Counted from the first letter of the stretch, positions 35,474 through 48,002 are shown. The stretch: DNA of 64,000 bases from Gongronella butleri (GCA_025201375.1 JAIWZP010000073.1:60267-124266); one strand, 5' to 3'. Notes: generated from the sequence alone by a model not told the origin. Translations and numbers: made by a program.

Positions 35474-36452
35474 AATGCATTTGATCCCCCCTTTTTGCTT
35501 TTTTTTTTCTTGTAAATCATCCCCACTCCCATCCTTTGTATTCTCTTTTTTTTTTTTTATCTACTCCCTTTGTAGCATCTTGTCGCATCAATAGAAACCC
35601 ACATTTTAAATATCATTTCATTCGCATGTCCGAAAAAAAAGAGAGAAATCTTACGCCTTCATAATCGCCCACGAGTCTTTTAATTCCACTAGTCTCATGC
35701 GGCCTTCGTGGCTCCAGAGAAGAATGTTTCGATTATTCATGCACATGGCAGTGATTGAAACAATGTTACGAGTATTAAAAGTGGCGTTGTGTCTTCCTCG
35801 TTCCTCCACAAAAAAGAAAAAAAACGTCAATTTCACACAAACAAGGACGCGTTCATCCGTTCGGCTGTTCTTTGGACTTCAACATTTGCTTTTCCATTAC
35901 ATCATGTGCACCATGGCTATGATATGATAGATGCACAGATTGAAAATTACACGAAAAATGTTTATTTGCCTAATGATTTGCATGGTTCAAAGTTTCGGTC
36001 CTCGCTCCGCCTGGCTGCCAACAGTAATACTGTATTTGTGGCTTTTTTTCGTGTGGAAACAACAGTGGCCAGTCTCCATGGCGCATTGGATGGAGCCGAT
36101 GACGGCGCCTATGCATGATATCATATGACTTTCCAAAAAGTTGCTAATCCACTCATTGAGCCGCAGTCATCATATCATATTCACGACTTTCCGACGCGCT
36201 ATCATACATATTATCTTATTATGACGCGTCGGGTGAAGAGCGACGCACGTTCCGAGCAACCATTGGCATAGGCAATGAAGTTTTTTTTATTAATGCGAGG
36301 GACACAAGTAAAAAAAAAAAAGTACGGGGTGTAATCAGCGGGGGGAGGGGGATTCGCTAAAGAGGAATGTTGAAAGGGAGCGTGTGTGTGGAGAAAAAAA
36401 AAAAAAGATAAAAAAGGTGCGATAAAGATAAAAAAAAGATTGTGAAAGAGGA
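35474..36452. other. Convergent intergenic region
   Basis: Between the 3' ends of the transporter and the APSES gene. 35650-35810 on minus holds a short open stretch (ILLWSHEGRMRLVELKDSWA) without a gene around it. About 36110-36200 is rich in ATGATATCATAT-like palindromes resembling 6800-6830. A TACTGTA heptamer sits at about 36033. A/G-rich tracts flank 36300-36440. Confidence 0.45.
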
Positions 36453-39051
36453 CTAGACGATGGCCTGCAGCTGCTGGTCCTGCTGGTCTTTGTTGCGCTG
36501 GTCGATTTCGCTCTGTTCAAAGGAGGCGAGGAGCGGCGAGAGCATGACATCGACGTTTTCGTAGTTGACGTTGCAGCACATGGAGATGAGGCGCTTGTAG
36601 TCCTGGTACCGCTTGTTTGGCATCTGGCGCTGCAGCTGGACGACCTGTTGGATCATGGCACGGCGTGTGTCGCGCAGGTCTTTCCATTGGTGTGTGAGGT
36701 CGTCGAGATTGCTCTCGTCGAGGATCTCCTGGACGCGGCGCTTGAGGCTGGGCGACGCGGCCTTGTCGTTGGGCACAATGACCGACAATGGGGTTTTTTT
36801 CTCCTTTTCGTCGTCGGATGAGGTGTCCATGGGCTCACCTTGCTTTTCTTCGCCCTCCTGGCCGACGGTGTCTTCCTTGAGCGTATGTAAAAATGCGTCG
36901 GGGCGGTCGACGTGTTGCTGGACTAGGCGCAGCAGCTGTTTTTGCTGCGTGTACTCGAGCAGCTGGTGCAATTGGTGCTGCATGGTGTCTGCCTGTGCGG
37001 AAATCTCGTCCATGGAGCGCTTGTCGTATGACAGGCGATTGAGTGTGCTGACGGTGATCTCCAATCGCTTCTTCACCATCTGGACCTCGGATGTCAACTC
37101 GCGTAGCAGCTGATCCTTGTGCTCCTGGTCGCGTTCAAAGCTGTAGATGCATTCCTCGACGATCTTGGAGTGATCACGCAACGTCGGGCCTGGCACGGCC
37201 CATCGCGACGACAGTGTTGGTGCTGTTGATGCTGTTGCTGTTGTTGATGGCGGCTGCGACGACTCTTTTCCAGCATTTTCAGCAGCATTTTCCACTGTTT
37301 CGGCATTTTCGGCCTTGGCGGTCGAATTGGCAGTGTCTTGGTCAGCATTGGCTTCTGCCAACAGGACGTCGTCGACGCGCTGGCGTGCACGTTTCCGTGT
37401 GTCTTCATCAGGTCCCGGCTGGTGGCCAAGCGATTGGTAATAGCCGTCCATTTCGAGAATATAGTCCTGGGACGTCTTTCCTTCCTCATTGACGAGCTGT
37501 GGGTTGGCGCCGGCCTCGACGAGGAGCCTCACGAGCTTTTTGTTTCCGATGCGTGAGGCGATGGTGAGTGCTGTGTCGCCGTACACGTCCTGGACATTGA
37601 GGATTTGCACGAGATCGTCCTTGTTTGTGGCGCGGATGCGCTCCATGAGGCAGTCCATGTAGTAGCGCGAGGCATGGACCTTGCCCTTCCAGCCTGCGGT
37701 AGATGCGATGTGGTGGAAGACGGTTTGGTCCTTTTTGTCAATGTTGAAGATGGTTTTGCGCAGCATCTCGAGCATGTGCGGGAAGCAGCGCCTTTCGAAA
37801 TTGTTGGTGAACAGGACGGCGCGGATCAATGCGGTCTGGCCCTTGTAATTGACACGCGACACGTCTGCGCCGTGGTGCAGTAGCAATTTGACAATTTTCA
37901 GGTGGCCCATGGCGGCAGCCCAATGCAAGCTTGTGTGGCCCTCGTCGTCGATGATGACGTTGAAATCGAGATCGGGTGGCGGATGCATGAGCAAGCTTGG
38001 CACGCGTGGATCGCCCGAGATGAAGTGACGCAGCAATTGGCTTTCATACGGCTCATCGGATTCGTAACTGCTGTCATATTGTTCCGACGCGTCGTCGTAG
38101 CGTGCTGAAGCCTCGGTCGTGGGTGGATCGGGTGTGGCCGACGCGGCAGCGGCAGCGGCAGCAGAAGCCGCGGCAGAAGCAGAAGCCGCCGCAGCAGCAG
38201 CAGCAGGATCATCTGTGGCGGGTTGTGCGGAAGAGGAGGCGGACGAAGAAGGTGTTGGTGCGGCAAGATGTGGATGTTGAAGGTGTGCCATGGGTGGGGC
38301 CATTGGGTGGCCATGAGGTGGCTGTTGCTGCGGATGATGCATGTGTGGCGGAGGCGGATGGTGCGGATGGTGCGGCGGAAAGGCCATCATGTGTGGCGGA
38401 TAGGCGAATTGAGCGCCTGGCGGAGCCTTGTGGCCGATGAGTGGGCGTCCGTTGGCCTGTTGGTAGTGGTACGGATGAACATAGCCGTGCGGGACATGTG
38501 GCGGGGGCGCGTGATGCGGCGGAAGATGCTGGGGTGCCACGGCGGCAAGCGCAAACGGCTTTCCAGCCGTCATCTTTGGCTTTTTGGGCATCCGTGGTTT
38601 GGTGTGGTGTGTGATGGCGTGTTTGGGCGCAGGCGGAGGACTTGTCGGTCCAGGCGTGAATAAAAGAAGCGGCGAAAGCGTGTCGTATACATCGTAACGT
38701 CGACATAGCTCCTTGGCACGGTCTATAGGAATCCATGTGCCTATATGAAACGGATATAAAATAAAAGAGTCAATGGAGCCGCTCACTTTTGTTTCCCATG
38801 GTTGGAGAAAGCTAATTCTTACCTTGATATTTGCCATAACCTCCCTGGATCTTCTCGTGCAAACCCACTTGCACCTCTCTCTCAAGAATACGTGTGCGTT
38901 GCGCCTTGCCAAAGGCGGCCACTTTCAAGATTTGCGTCGCATTGATGTAGTCGTCCTCGCGTCGGCGCATGATGGACACGTCCTTGACCGTGATCTCATA
39001 CACCGGTACATGCGAATACGTCGCCTTGTAGACGGTGATTTGTTCGCTCAT
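36453..39051 (-). CDS. MBP1: APSES transcription factor with ankyrin repeats (MBF/SBF type)
   Basis: DNA-binding subunit of the fungal G1/S transcription complex, the class that binds the MluI box ACGCGT. ATG 39051-39049 ([20 protein letters not shown]). The KilA-N/APSES domain is near-consensus: [45 protein letters not shown], then after an intron (about 38742-38822) [20 protein letters not shown] long His/Pro/Gln/Ala-rich linker follows (about 38150-38640). Ankyrin repeats follow: [31 protein letters not shown], and [20 protein letters not shown]. Last is a coiled-coil C-terminal region, as in Mbp1/Res/Swi6, where partners bind. About 865 residues. Divergent from RAB5 (297 bp). Confidence 0.92.
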
Positions 39052-39348
39052 GAGGTCAAGAGGAAAAGAAAAATAAAAAAAGTGAAAAAAGAATAAAAAA
39101 GAGCAAGAGGAAAAGGAAGAGGAAAAAAAAAGAGGAAAAAAAAGAGCCGGACACGCTTCAATGGCCAAAACACGCGAGAGCGAGAAAACCCAGCCCTGAC
39201 AAAAAAAAAAAAAAAAAAAAAAAAAAATAACAAAAACAAGTCCGACGCTGGGGTTTCACTCATCCTTTCTCTTTCAATCTCTCAACTTTTTTTTTTTCAA
39301 CCCTTTTGTCCGTTGCCAAGACACACACACCTACTTATTTTCTCATCC

Positions 39349-40357
39349 ATGTCCAACGAACAAGCCAACAGCCCTGCCGCCTTGCCCAATAATAACAAGG
39401 CTACCAATGTCAAGCTCGTTTTGCTCGGTAAAAACGCCGTATTCCGTTGTTTCATTCGAAACCTCATCCTTTTTTCCCCTTTTCTCGTTCAGGCGAGTCT
39501 GCTGTCGGCAAGTCCAGCCTTGTTTTGCGCTTTGTCAACCGCGAATTCTCGGAAAACAGGGAGCCCACCATTGGAGGTACGTTCATTTTCCATGTTTTGG
39601 ATGATTATGATGCATTTGGTGCTAGTTTTGATGCCAATCGATGCCCTTTTTATTTTATCATAGCCGCCTTTTTGACGCAAAAGTGCCACTTGAACGACCG
39701 CACAATCAAATTCGAGATTTGGGACACGGCCGGCCAAGAGCGTTTCCACTCGCTTGCGCCCATGTATTATCGCTGTGCGCAGGCGGCCGTCGTCGTATAT
39801 GATATCACCAAGGCTGTAAGGAGAGCGGGGGACCGGGGGAGATGCAAGGGGATACCCAAAAAAAAAAAAAAAAGGGGGGGAAAGGGCAATTGGCCCTGAC
39901 ATCTTGCTTTTTTTTTTCAGGCGACATTGGACAAGGCCAAATCGTGGGTCAAGGAACTGCAACGCCAGGCGAACCAGGACATTGTCATTGCGCTTGTGGG
40001 CAACAAGCTGGATCTCGTGACGGAAGATGAATCCGAGCGACAGGTCGCTACCGAGGACGCCAAGGCGTATGCGGACGAGGCCGACCTTCTCTTTTTTGAG
40101 ACGAGTGCCAAGACCGCTGACAAGGTCGATGATGTGTTTGCCGCTATTGGTAAGCAAACAGAAATGGCACATGGACGCCACTGGAATCTCATTTTTTTCA
40201 TTTTTTTTTTTGTTCAATTTGCATGTTTTTAGCCGAGAAGATCCCCTTGGAATACATCTTGTCGAGCCGCAGCGGCGCCAATCGTCAAGGCGGTGCTGGC
40301 CGCGTCGAATTGACGCAGCCTGCTAACCAAGGCAGCGCATCCAGCTGCGCCTGTTAA
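39349..40357 (+). CDS. YPT5: Rab5-type small GTPase (Ypt5/Vps21)
   Basis: Controls fusion of early endosomes. Five exons. P-loop [14 protein letters not shown], effector loop [11 protein letters not shown] and AAFLTQ (Rab5 style, with an intron inside), [23 protein letters not shown], and the ETSAK motif. The tail SSCAC ends in a CXC geranylgeranylation site, as in yeast Vps21. Introns at about 39429-39491, 39579-39663 (large T/A part), 39816-39920 (with a run of 15 A then 7 G) and 40150-40233. About 210 residues. ATG 39349-39351. The very short exon 1/2 junction (LLG then ESAVGK) is restored only by splicing. Confidence 0.93.
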
Positions 40358-40593
40358 GCCAAAACTACGCCCCATGTCGCTGTCCTCTCTCTTATTTTAC
40401 TATTATCTACACACTTTTTTTTTCAGTCCCCCATACCCCCTTCCCCTCATTCTTGATTACACCCTCTCCAATGCCCTCTTATTTTCTTCCCCCTGCCCAA
40501 TTCTGCTCGAAAATTAAAATAAAAAAAAGGTGGCGCCGCTCGCTCCTCCATCCGCTGCCTTTTTTTCTTCCCATTGCCTTTCTGTTTTTCGCC

Positions 40594-41003
40594 ATGGACA
40601 ACCCGGCCACCTTTGCATCGGTATATTGGTGCTTTTTGGCCATTTGGATACGCGTTGCTGACGCAGCTTGCTTTTAGGAAACCGTCACGCATGTGCTCAA
40701 ATCGGCTTACAAGGACGAACGCACCAAAGGTAAGCCAAAAAACATGGCCACGACTGCTACCCCGCTAATACGCACCTTTCCGACCAGCAAATACGCAGGC
40801 CATCCAGCTCGCAGGCGAATTCGCACGCTTGTTCACCCAAGGTAACGCGAAAAACGAAAAAAAATGACGCGTCTCATCCGTGTCATCTCATGATAGAGGC
40901 CATCTGTCGCGCCGCTGACGAGGCTAAAAAAGACGACGACGAGTCCTCGTTGCAAGTCGTCCACCTTCAAAAGATTCTCGCACAGCTGATGCTCGATTTT
41001 TAG
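40594..41003 (+). CDS. MHF2: CENP-X/MHF2 histone-fold protein
   Basis: Small histone-fold protein that pairs with CENP-S/MHF1 at kinetochores and with FANCM/Mph1 at stalled forks. Four tiny exons: 40594-40620 (MDNPATFAS), 40678-40729 (ETVTHVLKSAYKDERTK), about 40789-40840 (ANTQAIQLAGEFARLFTQ) and about 40898-41003, ending QVVHLQKILAQLMLDF. The end closely matches the family's KI-x-PQLLLDF terminus, and KDERTK plus the EA-x-CRA stretch fits the histone fold. About 79 residues, normal for the family. Easily missed by automatic annotation because no exon exceeds about 110 bp. Confidence 0.85.
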
Positions 41004-43000
41004 CGCAAAATTAGCGCGCCATTGATATACCCTCTCGTTTGCTGCACCAATAAAAGCCCGCATGATTCCTATTTGTTCTTTCCTGAAATCGACGCGACGG
41101 TCGAAATGTCGTGCTTTTATTTAAACGCCCGTGACGCGTGGAACATGGGGTTTAACGCGTCGTTTGTAGGGATCAGGAAACAAATCGTGCGAAATCGGCG
41201 CATCACCCCCGCTGCAGATGGCTGTTTTCTCACAGCGGAGGACGTGTCGTAGGGTTTGCGAGGCACGAGCGTCAGCCACACCCTTTGCTGCGGCCCCGTG
41301 GCCGCCAGAAACACGCACAAATTACCAAAACCACGTGTTTCGCCTCCAAATTCGCAAACAGACACAATCGAATCGCGTCCAACTTGACACTGAGATTGGG
41401 CATGGCTGACGCGAAATGAGGCGCTAAACGCTTGGCTTTGGTAAATCAGAGGAAATCGGTCATGAGACAAGAAAATCATTCAAATCGCTCAAATTGCAAA
41501 TTTCAAATGTAAACAATTGGGTTACTCCACAGGTCGCCCTAGAGAACTTGGCATCATCGAGACTTTCCGATTCCTGTTGCAAAGTTTGGGGCCACTTGGA
41601 CTAGTCTATGGCAAAGATCTTATTAAAATAAGCATTTTTGCCTGTCATCCACCTGAAACTCGTCAACCGGTTATTGTAACGCCCAGAGAACGCGTCCAAA
41701 ATGGGAAAGAGCGCGTACGAAGACCCTATGGGACTCAAGTTGCAGCTGTCAGGGCAGTTAAAGGCAAGCCACCAGCAAATCAAAATTTGACCTGACCAGC
41801 TCCCAAACCAAACTTTGAAAATTCAGGTCTCCAGATTTCCGCCAAACTCTCCAGCAATAAAAAGGGCACGGAGAAACCACAAGAAGCGCCAAAAAAGAGT
41901 GAGATCAACCTGCTGGTTGACGAGCAATGAGCCATTTTAGATTTAATTTCAACGGCGAATCGCTCTGGAAAAACGCATCCATCAAGCCATGCAGACGCGT
42001 CCATCAGCAAGAGGGACGCCAAGTGCATGGATTTGATTAGAAACACGCGCGAGGGAATCGACGTCTGACGCGGTTAAACACGCGTCGAAGATTGCCTATT
42101 CTTTTAAACCCGCGTCAAAAGGGCCAATGAAATCACTTTTTTCATTGATCACCAGTGTCTACGTACGCAGCGAGCCACACTCTTTTTGATGGTGTGTGTT
42201 TCTCATAGATCCAAGCACTTTTCATCGAGTTGACCTTGCGTCGAAAATATCACCTCAAACGCATTTTACGCGGAAACTGGCCAATGGACCCCTCGATTTT
42301 TTCTCGTTTTCGTCGGTGAATGAGGGCCGTTTACCCATGTGGTTGAATGGTGTGGCGATCTGAGGATTCTGGTTTCGCCATTTTCAAGTCCACGACTGCA
42401 CCCCTGGGAAAAATCGTGATTTTTGAAAATGGGCATTGCACGTCATCCAGCGGCCACAGAGCATCACAAGTAGGCTCATTCAAACGAGAATGCATGGCAC
42501 GAGCGACTCAGAGAGAAAATAGCTCTGCCGGTTGTAAAAGCATGGACAAACGATCAATTTACACCAAAAATACACTCATTTCGGAAAATGCACATTGAAG
42601 CACGTAATCGATCGATCGTTTTATTCGCGCGACACGGATCTCTTGGAGTACCAAAACATTTGTGGTAAGTTTGACTCCATATGCTTCAAGCAATCGTGGG
42701 CAAGGCAAGTCAATGTTGCCCGTGTTCCGTGGCGCTTTCGATAAGTTTGTGCCAAAAAAGCATATTTTTGTAAAATGGTCAATTTCGATTCTCTTGCACC
42801 TCGCAAATGTAAGCATGGTTGCATGCAAAATCACAGATGAATCCGATTTATTTGTTAAAAAGGTACTTTTTTCAAAATTGGCGCGGGATTCCCATTACAG
42901 TCCATTCTTTGCGTTTACGCTTCATTTCAAAAAAAAGTTCAATTCCTTGGCAATGGGTGCCTGACGATGCGGTCGATGCGATTTTTATCAAAATTTGAGG
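41004..43000. other. Intergenic with inverted repeat copy
   Basis: Contains repeat family copy B. 41030-41850 and 42560-43000 have no recognisable gene. Their short reading frames look accidental. Confidence 0.5.
41850..42560 (-). repeat. Dispersed repeat, copy B (inverted)
   Basis: The reverse complement aligns with copies A and C: CTGGATGACGTGCAATG, CCCAGGGGTGCAGTCG, CCTCAGATCGCCACACC, CATTCAACCACATGG, then CGACGCGTGTTTAACCGCGT and GGACGCGTCTGCATGG, in the same order as in copy A. Position of the ACGCGT sites is kept in all three copies. Confidence 0.75.
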
Positions 43001-43349
43001 CTAGATGGTGCGATCCGTGCGTGTTGTTGCCCATCGTGCCATGTTTGCGGCGTGCATGGGGTGGTCTTGTCCGAGGTGCTTTGAGAGGCGCTGGTGATGG
43101 AACATGGCTGCGGCGGCGGGATCCATATCGTTTGGCGGTGCTGAGTGGCCGAATGCAGCAGGTGATTGCATGTCTGTCGGCGTGTCTGGGGCGAACGACG
43201 CGTTTGCAGGGTTTTGGGCGTGTTGTGGTCCACGTGCGGCAGCCTGTTGCATGGCTGCCGCGCCAGGGGGTGGAGGCATGCCGGCAAACAGCGGTGTGCC
43301 TGGATGCGAGCCCTGTGCGACAGCGGCGGCGGCGGCGGCTGCTGCCAAT

Positions 43350-43381
<32 letters not shown>

Positions 43382-44584
43382 TTGCTGTTGCTGCTGTTGT
43401 TGCTGTTGATGGTGGTGGTGATGGAGTGCTGCAGCTGCGGGGGACATATCCATAAAGGGTGGAGGCATCATGGGCGGCATGGCGCCTGGCATGGCGCCTG
43501 GCATGCGAGGTGGAGGAGGCAATTGGTGATGATGGTGATGTGATGGCATTGGTGGCGGGTGCGGGTGGCGTGGTGCGGGCGGTGGATTCATCATTGGCGG
43601 CGGGGCATGACGAAAGGGACGACGCGGATGTGGTTGTTGTGATTGTTGGTGTGGTTGGTGTTGAGGTTGATGGCGATGACGCGCGTATCGAGGTGGTTTC
43701 CGGGGCATTGGTTGCTGATCGCTGGTCAAGGAACCTTCATCGTCGTCGTCATCATCATCCATGTCGTCGCGATCGTCGAAATCGCTGAAAACCACGCTTT
43801 CTGTTTCGGAAGACGCGTCATCTTCGGGATGACGCGGTGGAGCCTGGTGCATCATCATCATCCATGCGCCTATGGGCTGATTCTGCATGATTTCGTTAAA
43901 AAAAGGCTGTTGCTGTGGTGGAGGGGGTGGAGGGGCGCGTGATTGGCCGAAAAAGGGAAGGCGTTGTTGTTGTTGTTGAAGGTAATAATGGTGCCACCAA
44001 GCCTGTTTTGGGTCCATGGCAGGGTACGAATCGTCGGTCATGGGGGTGGTGGCGGTCTTTCGGTGCGGGAGACTTTTGCTACGTCGGCGATGTGGCCGTT
44101 GTTGCTGGTTTCTCCGACGATGGCGATTCGACGACGATGCGCGGCTGCTTTTACGCGTATTGTCGTCATTGTCGTCATTTTCATCGTCGTAGACCATAGA
44201 CGGTGGAGGTGGAGGCGGTGGCGGAGGGGCAAAGGGTGGAGGCCATTCGGCAAATGGGGTCATTTGCGGCCAATCGGCTCCCCATGGAGGAAATCGGCCA
44301 TTGGGAGGCGATGGCGGCGCGACGCCATAGTGGTGGCTATGATGACGTTGTTTTTTGGCGTGTTGTTGCTTTGTTTCCTGCTGCTGTTGCTGCAAAATGG
44401 CCAATTGGTCACAAATGGACGTATAGATCGATTGCCACATGAATTCACGATGTCGCATCTGTTGCTCCAATTGATAAATGGAAAATCGCATCTGGTCGTA
44501 TTCCTTGGCAACGCAATCGCGCTCCATTTGCAGTTGATCCAGCGCAACTTTGAATTCTGCCCATTCGTCGTCCACCAACGATGC

Positions 44585-44643
<59 letters not shown>

Positions 44644-45358
44644 CCAATGGCGAATAGTAATCATGAGAACGATAATCATGCGACCGAGAATAATGAGGCC
44701 GAGAATGATAGTCCATCTGCTGTTGCTGCTGTTGTTGATTATGTTGATGTTGTTGTTGATGTTGATGTTGTGCATGCATCATGCCCGCCATCCGAGCCGA
44801 GCCTTCGCTTGTCCCCCTGCGTGTGTTCTTGCCCCGCCGCTCATGACGTCGTTGCTCTCGTCCTTGCTCTCTTGCTTGTTCTCTTGCTTGTTCTCTTGCT
44901 TGTTCTCTTGCTTGTTCACGTGTCTGTTGGGACGTGGATGTCTGCGATTGCGTCAATGGCGCGAGAATGGGGTCCACTGTCGCTGCTGGAGGGTGCTTTT
45001 GCCCCGATGAAGAGCCAATTGCTTGTGACGTCGATGACGACGCTTGTTGCTGCTGCTGCTGCTGTTGTTGTTGTTGTTGTTGCTTTTGTGCCTGTTGTGC
45101 CTGGACTGGCGGCTGCTGAGGCTGCGGCGGCGGTTGCGATGGACGACCACTGACTTTCCAGCTGGCCTTGGCCTTGTTGGCCGACGCCGACGTGGGTGAC
45201 GGAGCCCGATGGCCACCATCTAGAGCAAAATACCCATTGTTCGGCCCTGACGACGACGATGCGCCTGCGCCACCGCCAACGAAATCATACTCGTCCATAC
45301 CAGTCGTATCATCCACCAATTGCACAGGAGGTGAGCTCAATGTCACCTTGGTTGCCAT
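43001..45358 (-). CDS. Glutamine/proline/histidine-rich protein of unknown function
   Basis: Single long exon, 785 residues, from ATG 45358-45356 (MATKVTLSSPPVQLVDDTTG). It has several polyglutamine tracts (about 45040-45080, 44584-44642, 43350-43408), an EQAR tandem repeat at 44866-44925, polyproline patches, an Asp run at about 43740-43765 and a polyAla run. The one non-repetitive part (about 44440-44580: DEWAEFKVALDQLQMERDCV, MRFSIYQLEQQMRHREFMWQ) predicts a coiled coil. I recognise no domain. Such composition is common in fungal transcription co-regulators and RNA-granule proteins, which is inference only. Divergent from LTV1 over 645 bp. Confidence 0.75.
44866..44925 (-). repeat. 12-bp tandem repeat coding EQAR
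   Basis: About five copies of CTTGTTCTCTTG (plus strand) in tandem, encoding repeated Glu-Gln-Ala-Arg on the minus strand. Units are nearly identical, so the array is recent or homogenised. Confidence 0.85.
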
Positions 45359-46003
45359 TTACCGATGAATGAAAAATGCAAAAACAAGAAAAAAAAAGAT
45401 AAGAAACAAGGAAAAAAGGGAAGGAGGAGGGAATTCGAAAAGGGGGGCGTCCATCTCCTTATTTTTAAAGCAATGGGTGTTGTCATCAGGTGTTCATGAC
45501 GGGCTTGTGCAAGCCTCGGAGGCGTCCCGACGCGCCTCCTTTGGCACCACCCATTCTCTTTTTAACAACGCCCCTTTTTGCCGCCTTTTTATGCAGCCCA
45601 GCCCGCCATTGAAACCCCGGACCCACCCAGGAAACGCAAAAAAGGGGTGGGCTAAAATGAAGTCAATGGAAGCGCAATTGAAGCCCGTGGATGCAAAATG
45701 AGATGCCAAAAGACAGTAAATGCCATGAATCATGCAGAGAAAAGAGGAACAAGGGCATCGTGCCCCCCTGACTGTTTCATGTTTGGCCACACAAAGTGCA
45801 CAAGGCGCCAACCTTGTGCCTTTTTGTGCAAATGGTCAAGCAGGTCCTTTTTGCCAGTGCTCACAATTCCATCATTAAAAGACCGCATGTCGGGATTATA
45901 AATGAGGGGAAGGAAAAAGCCACTTTTCTCTCTGTCGGCGCAGGCACCTTTTTTCTTTTCTTTTTCCTTTTTCTTCACCCTTTTTTTTTTCACACTTTTT
46001 ACT
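45359..46003. promoter_or_regulatory. Divergent intergenic region (polyQ gene / LTV1)
   Basis: No coding exon supported. The last 60 bp before the LTV1 ATG are T/C-rich (TTTTTCCTTTTTCTTC), a pattern seen before several start codons here. Confidence 0.4.
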
Positions 46004-48002
46004 ATGCCCAAGAAAGGTTTTATCGATCGCAAGACGGCCAAGCACTTTAATGTGGTGCACCGCTCGCAGCGTGACCCGCTTATCAATGACACCGACTCGT
46101 CGTCCCGCGTTTTGCAAGAAGTTGTGCCTTCCAACTTGATCAAGGTAATAGCAACCAGCCCCCCTTTTTTGCTGACAATTCCTCTCATTCTTTTTTTTTT
46201 TTCGCTTTTCTCTCGTAGCACAAGTCGCCCGAAGACATGAAGCGTCTTGCCGCCCGGCCGACCAAGCTGTCCCAGGACGAAATTGACGAGTAAATAGAAA
46301 AAAAAAACGCAAAATCTCTGGTTTCTGGAGCAACATGCTGATTCTTTTTTTTTTCTTTAGCCGCGTGGGCCAGGCCGCGCTGCACGGCATCTATTTCGAC
46401 GATGGCGAGTACGACTACATGCAGCACTTGCGTGTGATTGGCGAGAGCCGCGACGCTGTGTTTTTGGAGGCGCCGTCAGCGAAAAAGGAAAAGTCCAAGC
46501 AAGGTGGGCTTCAATTCCGTGACAACGAGGTGGATACGTCGACGGCGGATCTATTCAACAAGGTCGAGCGCAAAAAGAACCCGAATCTGATCGAATTGCC
46601 CGAGGGCGTGCTTCCGTCGGCCGTCGAGGTTGAAAAGGTGAACCGTACCACGGGTCTTGAGGGTGGTCTGCAGCCGGACATGGACCCGCGCCTGCGTGAG
46701 GTCCTTGAAGCCCTCGAGGACGAGGAATATGTCGAAGACGACCTTGGCGAGGACTTTTTCGACCAATTGAACGACCCCGAGGCCGAATTCTACGACCCCG
46801 ACGAGGACGAATATTATGACGATGAGGACGACTATTACAATGACTACAGCGGCGAAGAGGAAGAAGAAGAAATCGAGGAGGTCTATGAAGATGCGCCCGT
46901 CGATCCCGAGAATTACGACTGGCAGGCCGCTTTCAACAAGTAAGATCTCCTTTTTTTTTTTTGTTGCTCAGGGCATGCGCATTGACACTCTTTCTACTTT
47001 TTTTTTTTTGAAAATGACAGATTCAAGCGCGACCAGCGACGAGCCGACTCGGACGACGAATTCGACGAGGAGAATGACCGCGACGATGTGCGATCCAAGG
47101 GCACGGGCATGTCTGCGATTTCATCGTCGACCATGTTCCGCAACAAGCATCTGCAGGTGCTGGACGACCGATTTGACCGCATTGAGGAGGAATACATGCA
47201 TGACGACGACGAGGAAGACGAGGACGAGGGCGGCGAGGCGTTAGAGGAGCGTGCCGATTTCGAGTCCATCTTGGATGAGTTTTTGGACAAGTACGAGGTG
47301 CTTGGCAAGCACATGGCGGCGCGCCTGGACGGCGAGACGTCGGCGGCGCAGCTGGACACGGTGCGTCGTGCTCTTGATACCCTGAACATTGCCGAAACGT
47401 ACAACAACGAAGAAGAAAAGCCCGAAACCGCCACGACGCGCAAGCCAAGGGATCCAAATGACATCAATTGGACCGCCCCCGTCGCGCCAAAGAAGCGCGC
47501 CACCTGGGATTGCCAGTCCATCATCAGCACCTACTCCAATCTCGAGAACCACCCGCATCTTATCACGGACAAGGGCCCCTCCAAGAAAATCACCATCGAC
47601 CCAAAGACCGGCATGCCCATTCTCGTCGAAAAGCAACGCAAGCCGCGACGCCAGGCCGAGCAAGACGCTGAAAACGAGGCGGCCAGCGACGACGAAGAGT
47701 TGGACGACGACGACGAAGAGGAGCCCGTCAATCTTGGCGCCGCTCGCTCAAAGTTCGAGTCCAAGGAGGAAAAGAAGCAGCGCAAGCTCGCACTCAAGGA
47801 GGCCAAAAAGGTACACGGCAAAAAAAGAAAAACAGAAAAACAGATTAAAAAAAACGCTTGTGCTCATTCTTTTTTTTCATTTTTATAGAATCGTCGCGAG
47901 GAGAAGAAATCCACAAAGGAGGCGTTCAAGACGGAAGAGGTGCGCCAGCGCCAGTCCATGAAGCAGCAGCGCATGGCCCGCGCCGTCACGCACATCAACT
48001 AA
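46004..48002 (+). CDS. LTV1: LTV1, 40S ribosome-biogenesis/export factor
   Basis: Needed for late maturation and nuclear export of pre-40S particles, released after phosphorylation. The start MPKKGFIDRKTAKHFNVVHR is the typical Ltv1 N-terminus, with RSQRDPLIND and SSRVLQEVVPSN following. Exon 3 has the family's YDYMQHLR (DDGEYDYMQHLRVIGESRDA). The middle is very acidic (Asp/Glu/Tyr, about 46730-46910). Exon 4 carries AARSKFESKEEKKQRKLALK and exon 5 ends in a Lys/Arg-rich tail. Exons about 46004-46145, 46219-46290, 46361-46940, 47021-47810 and 47889-48002. About 590 residues, somewhat longer than yeast because of acidic inserts. Confidence 0.93.

Noticed and set aside
35651..35836. Minus-strand open stretch ending ILLWSHEGRMRLVELKDSWA, like the last exon of a WD40-type protein
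   Set aside because: No further exons are found upstream to 36450, and the neighbour there is the APSES gene in the same direction. It is probably chance or a small fragment.
43943..45010. 355-residue plus-strand frame with leucine runs
   Set aside because: Antisense of the polyglutamine tracts (CTG/TTG repeats) in the minus-strand gene.
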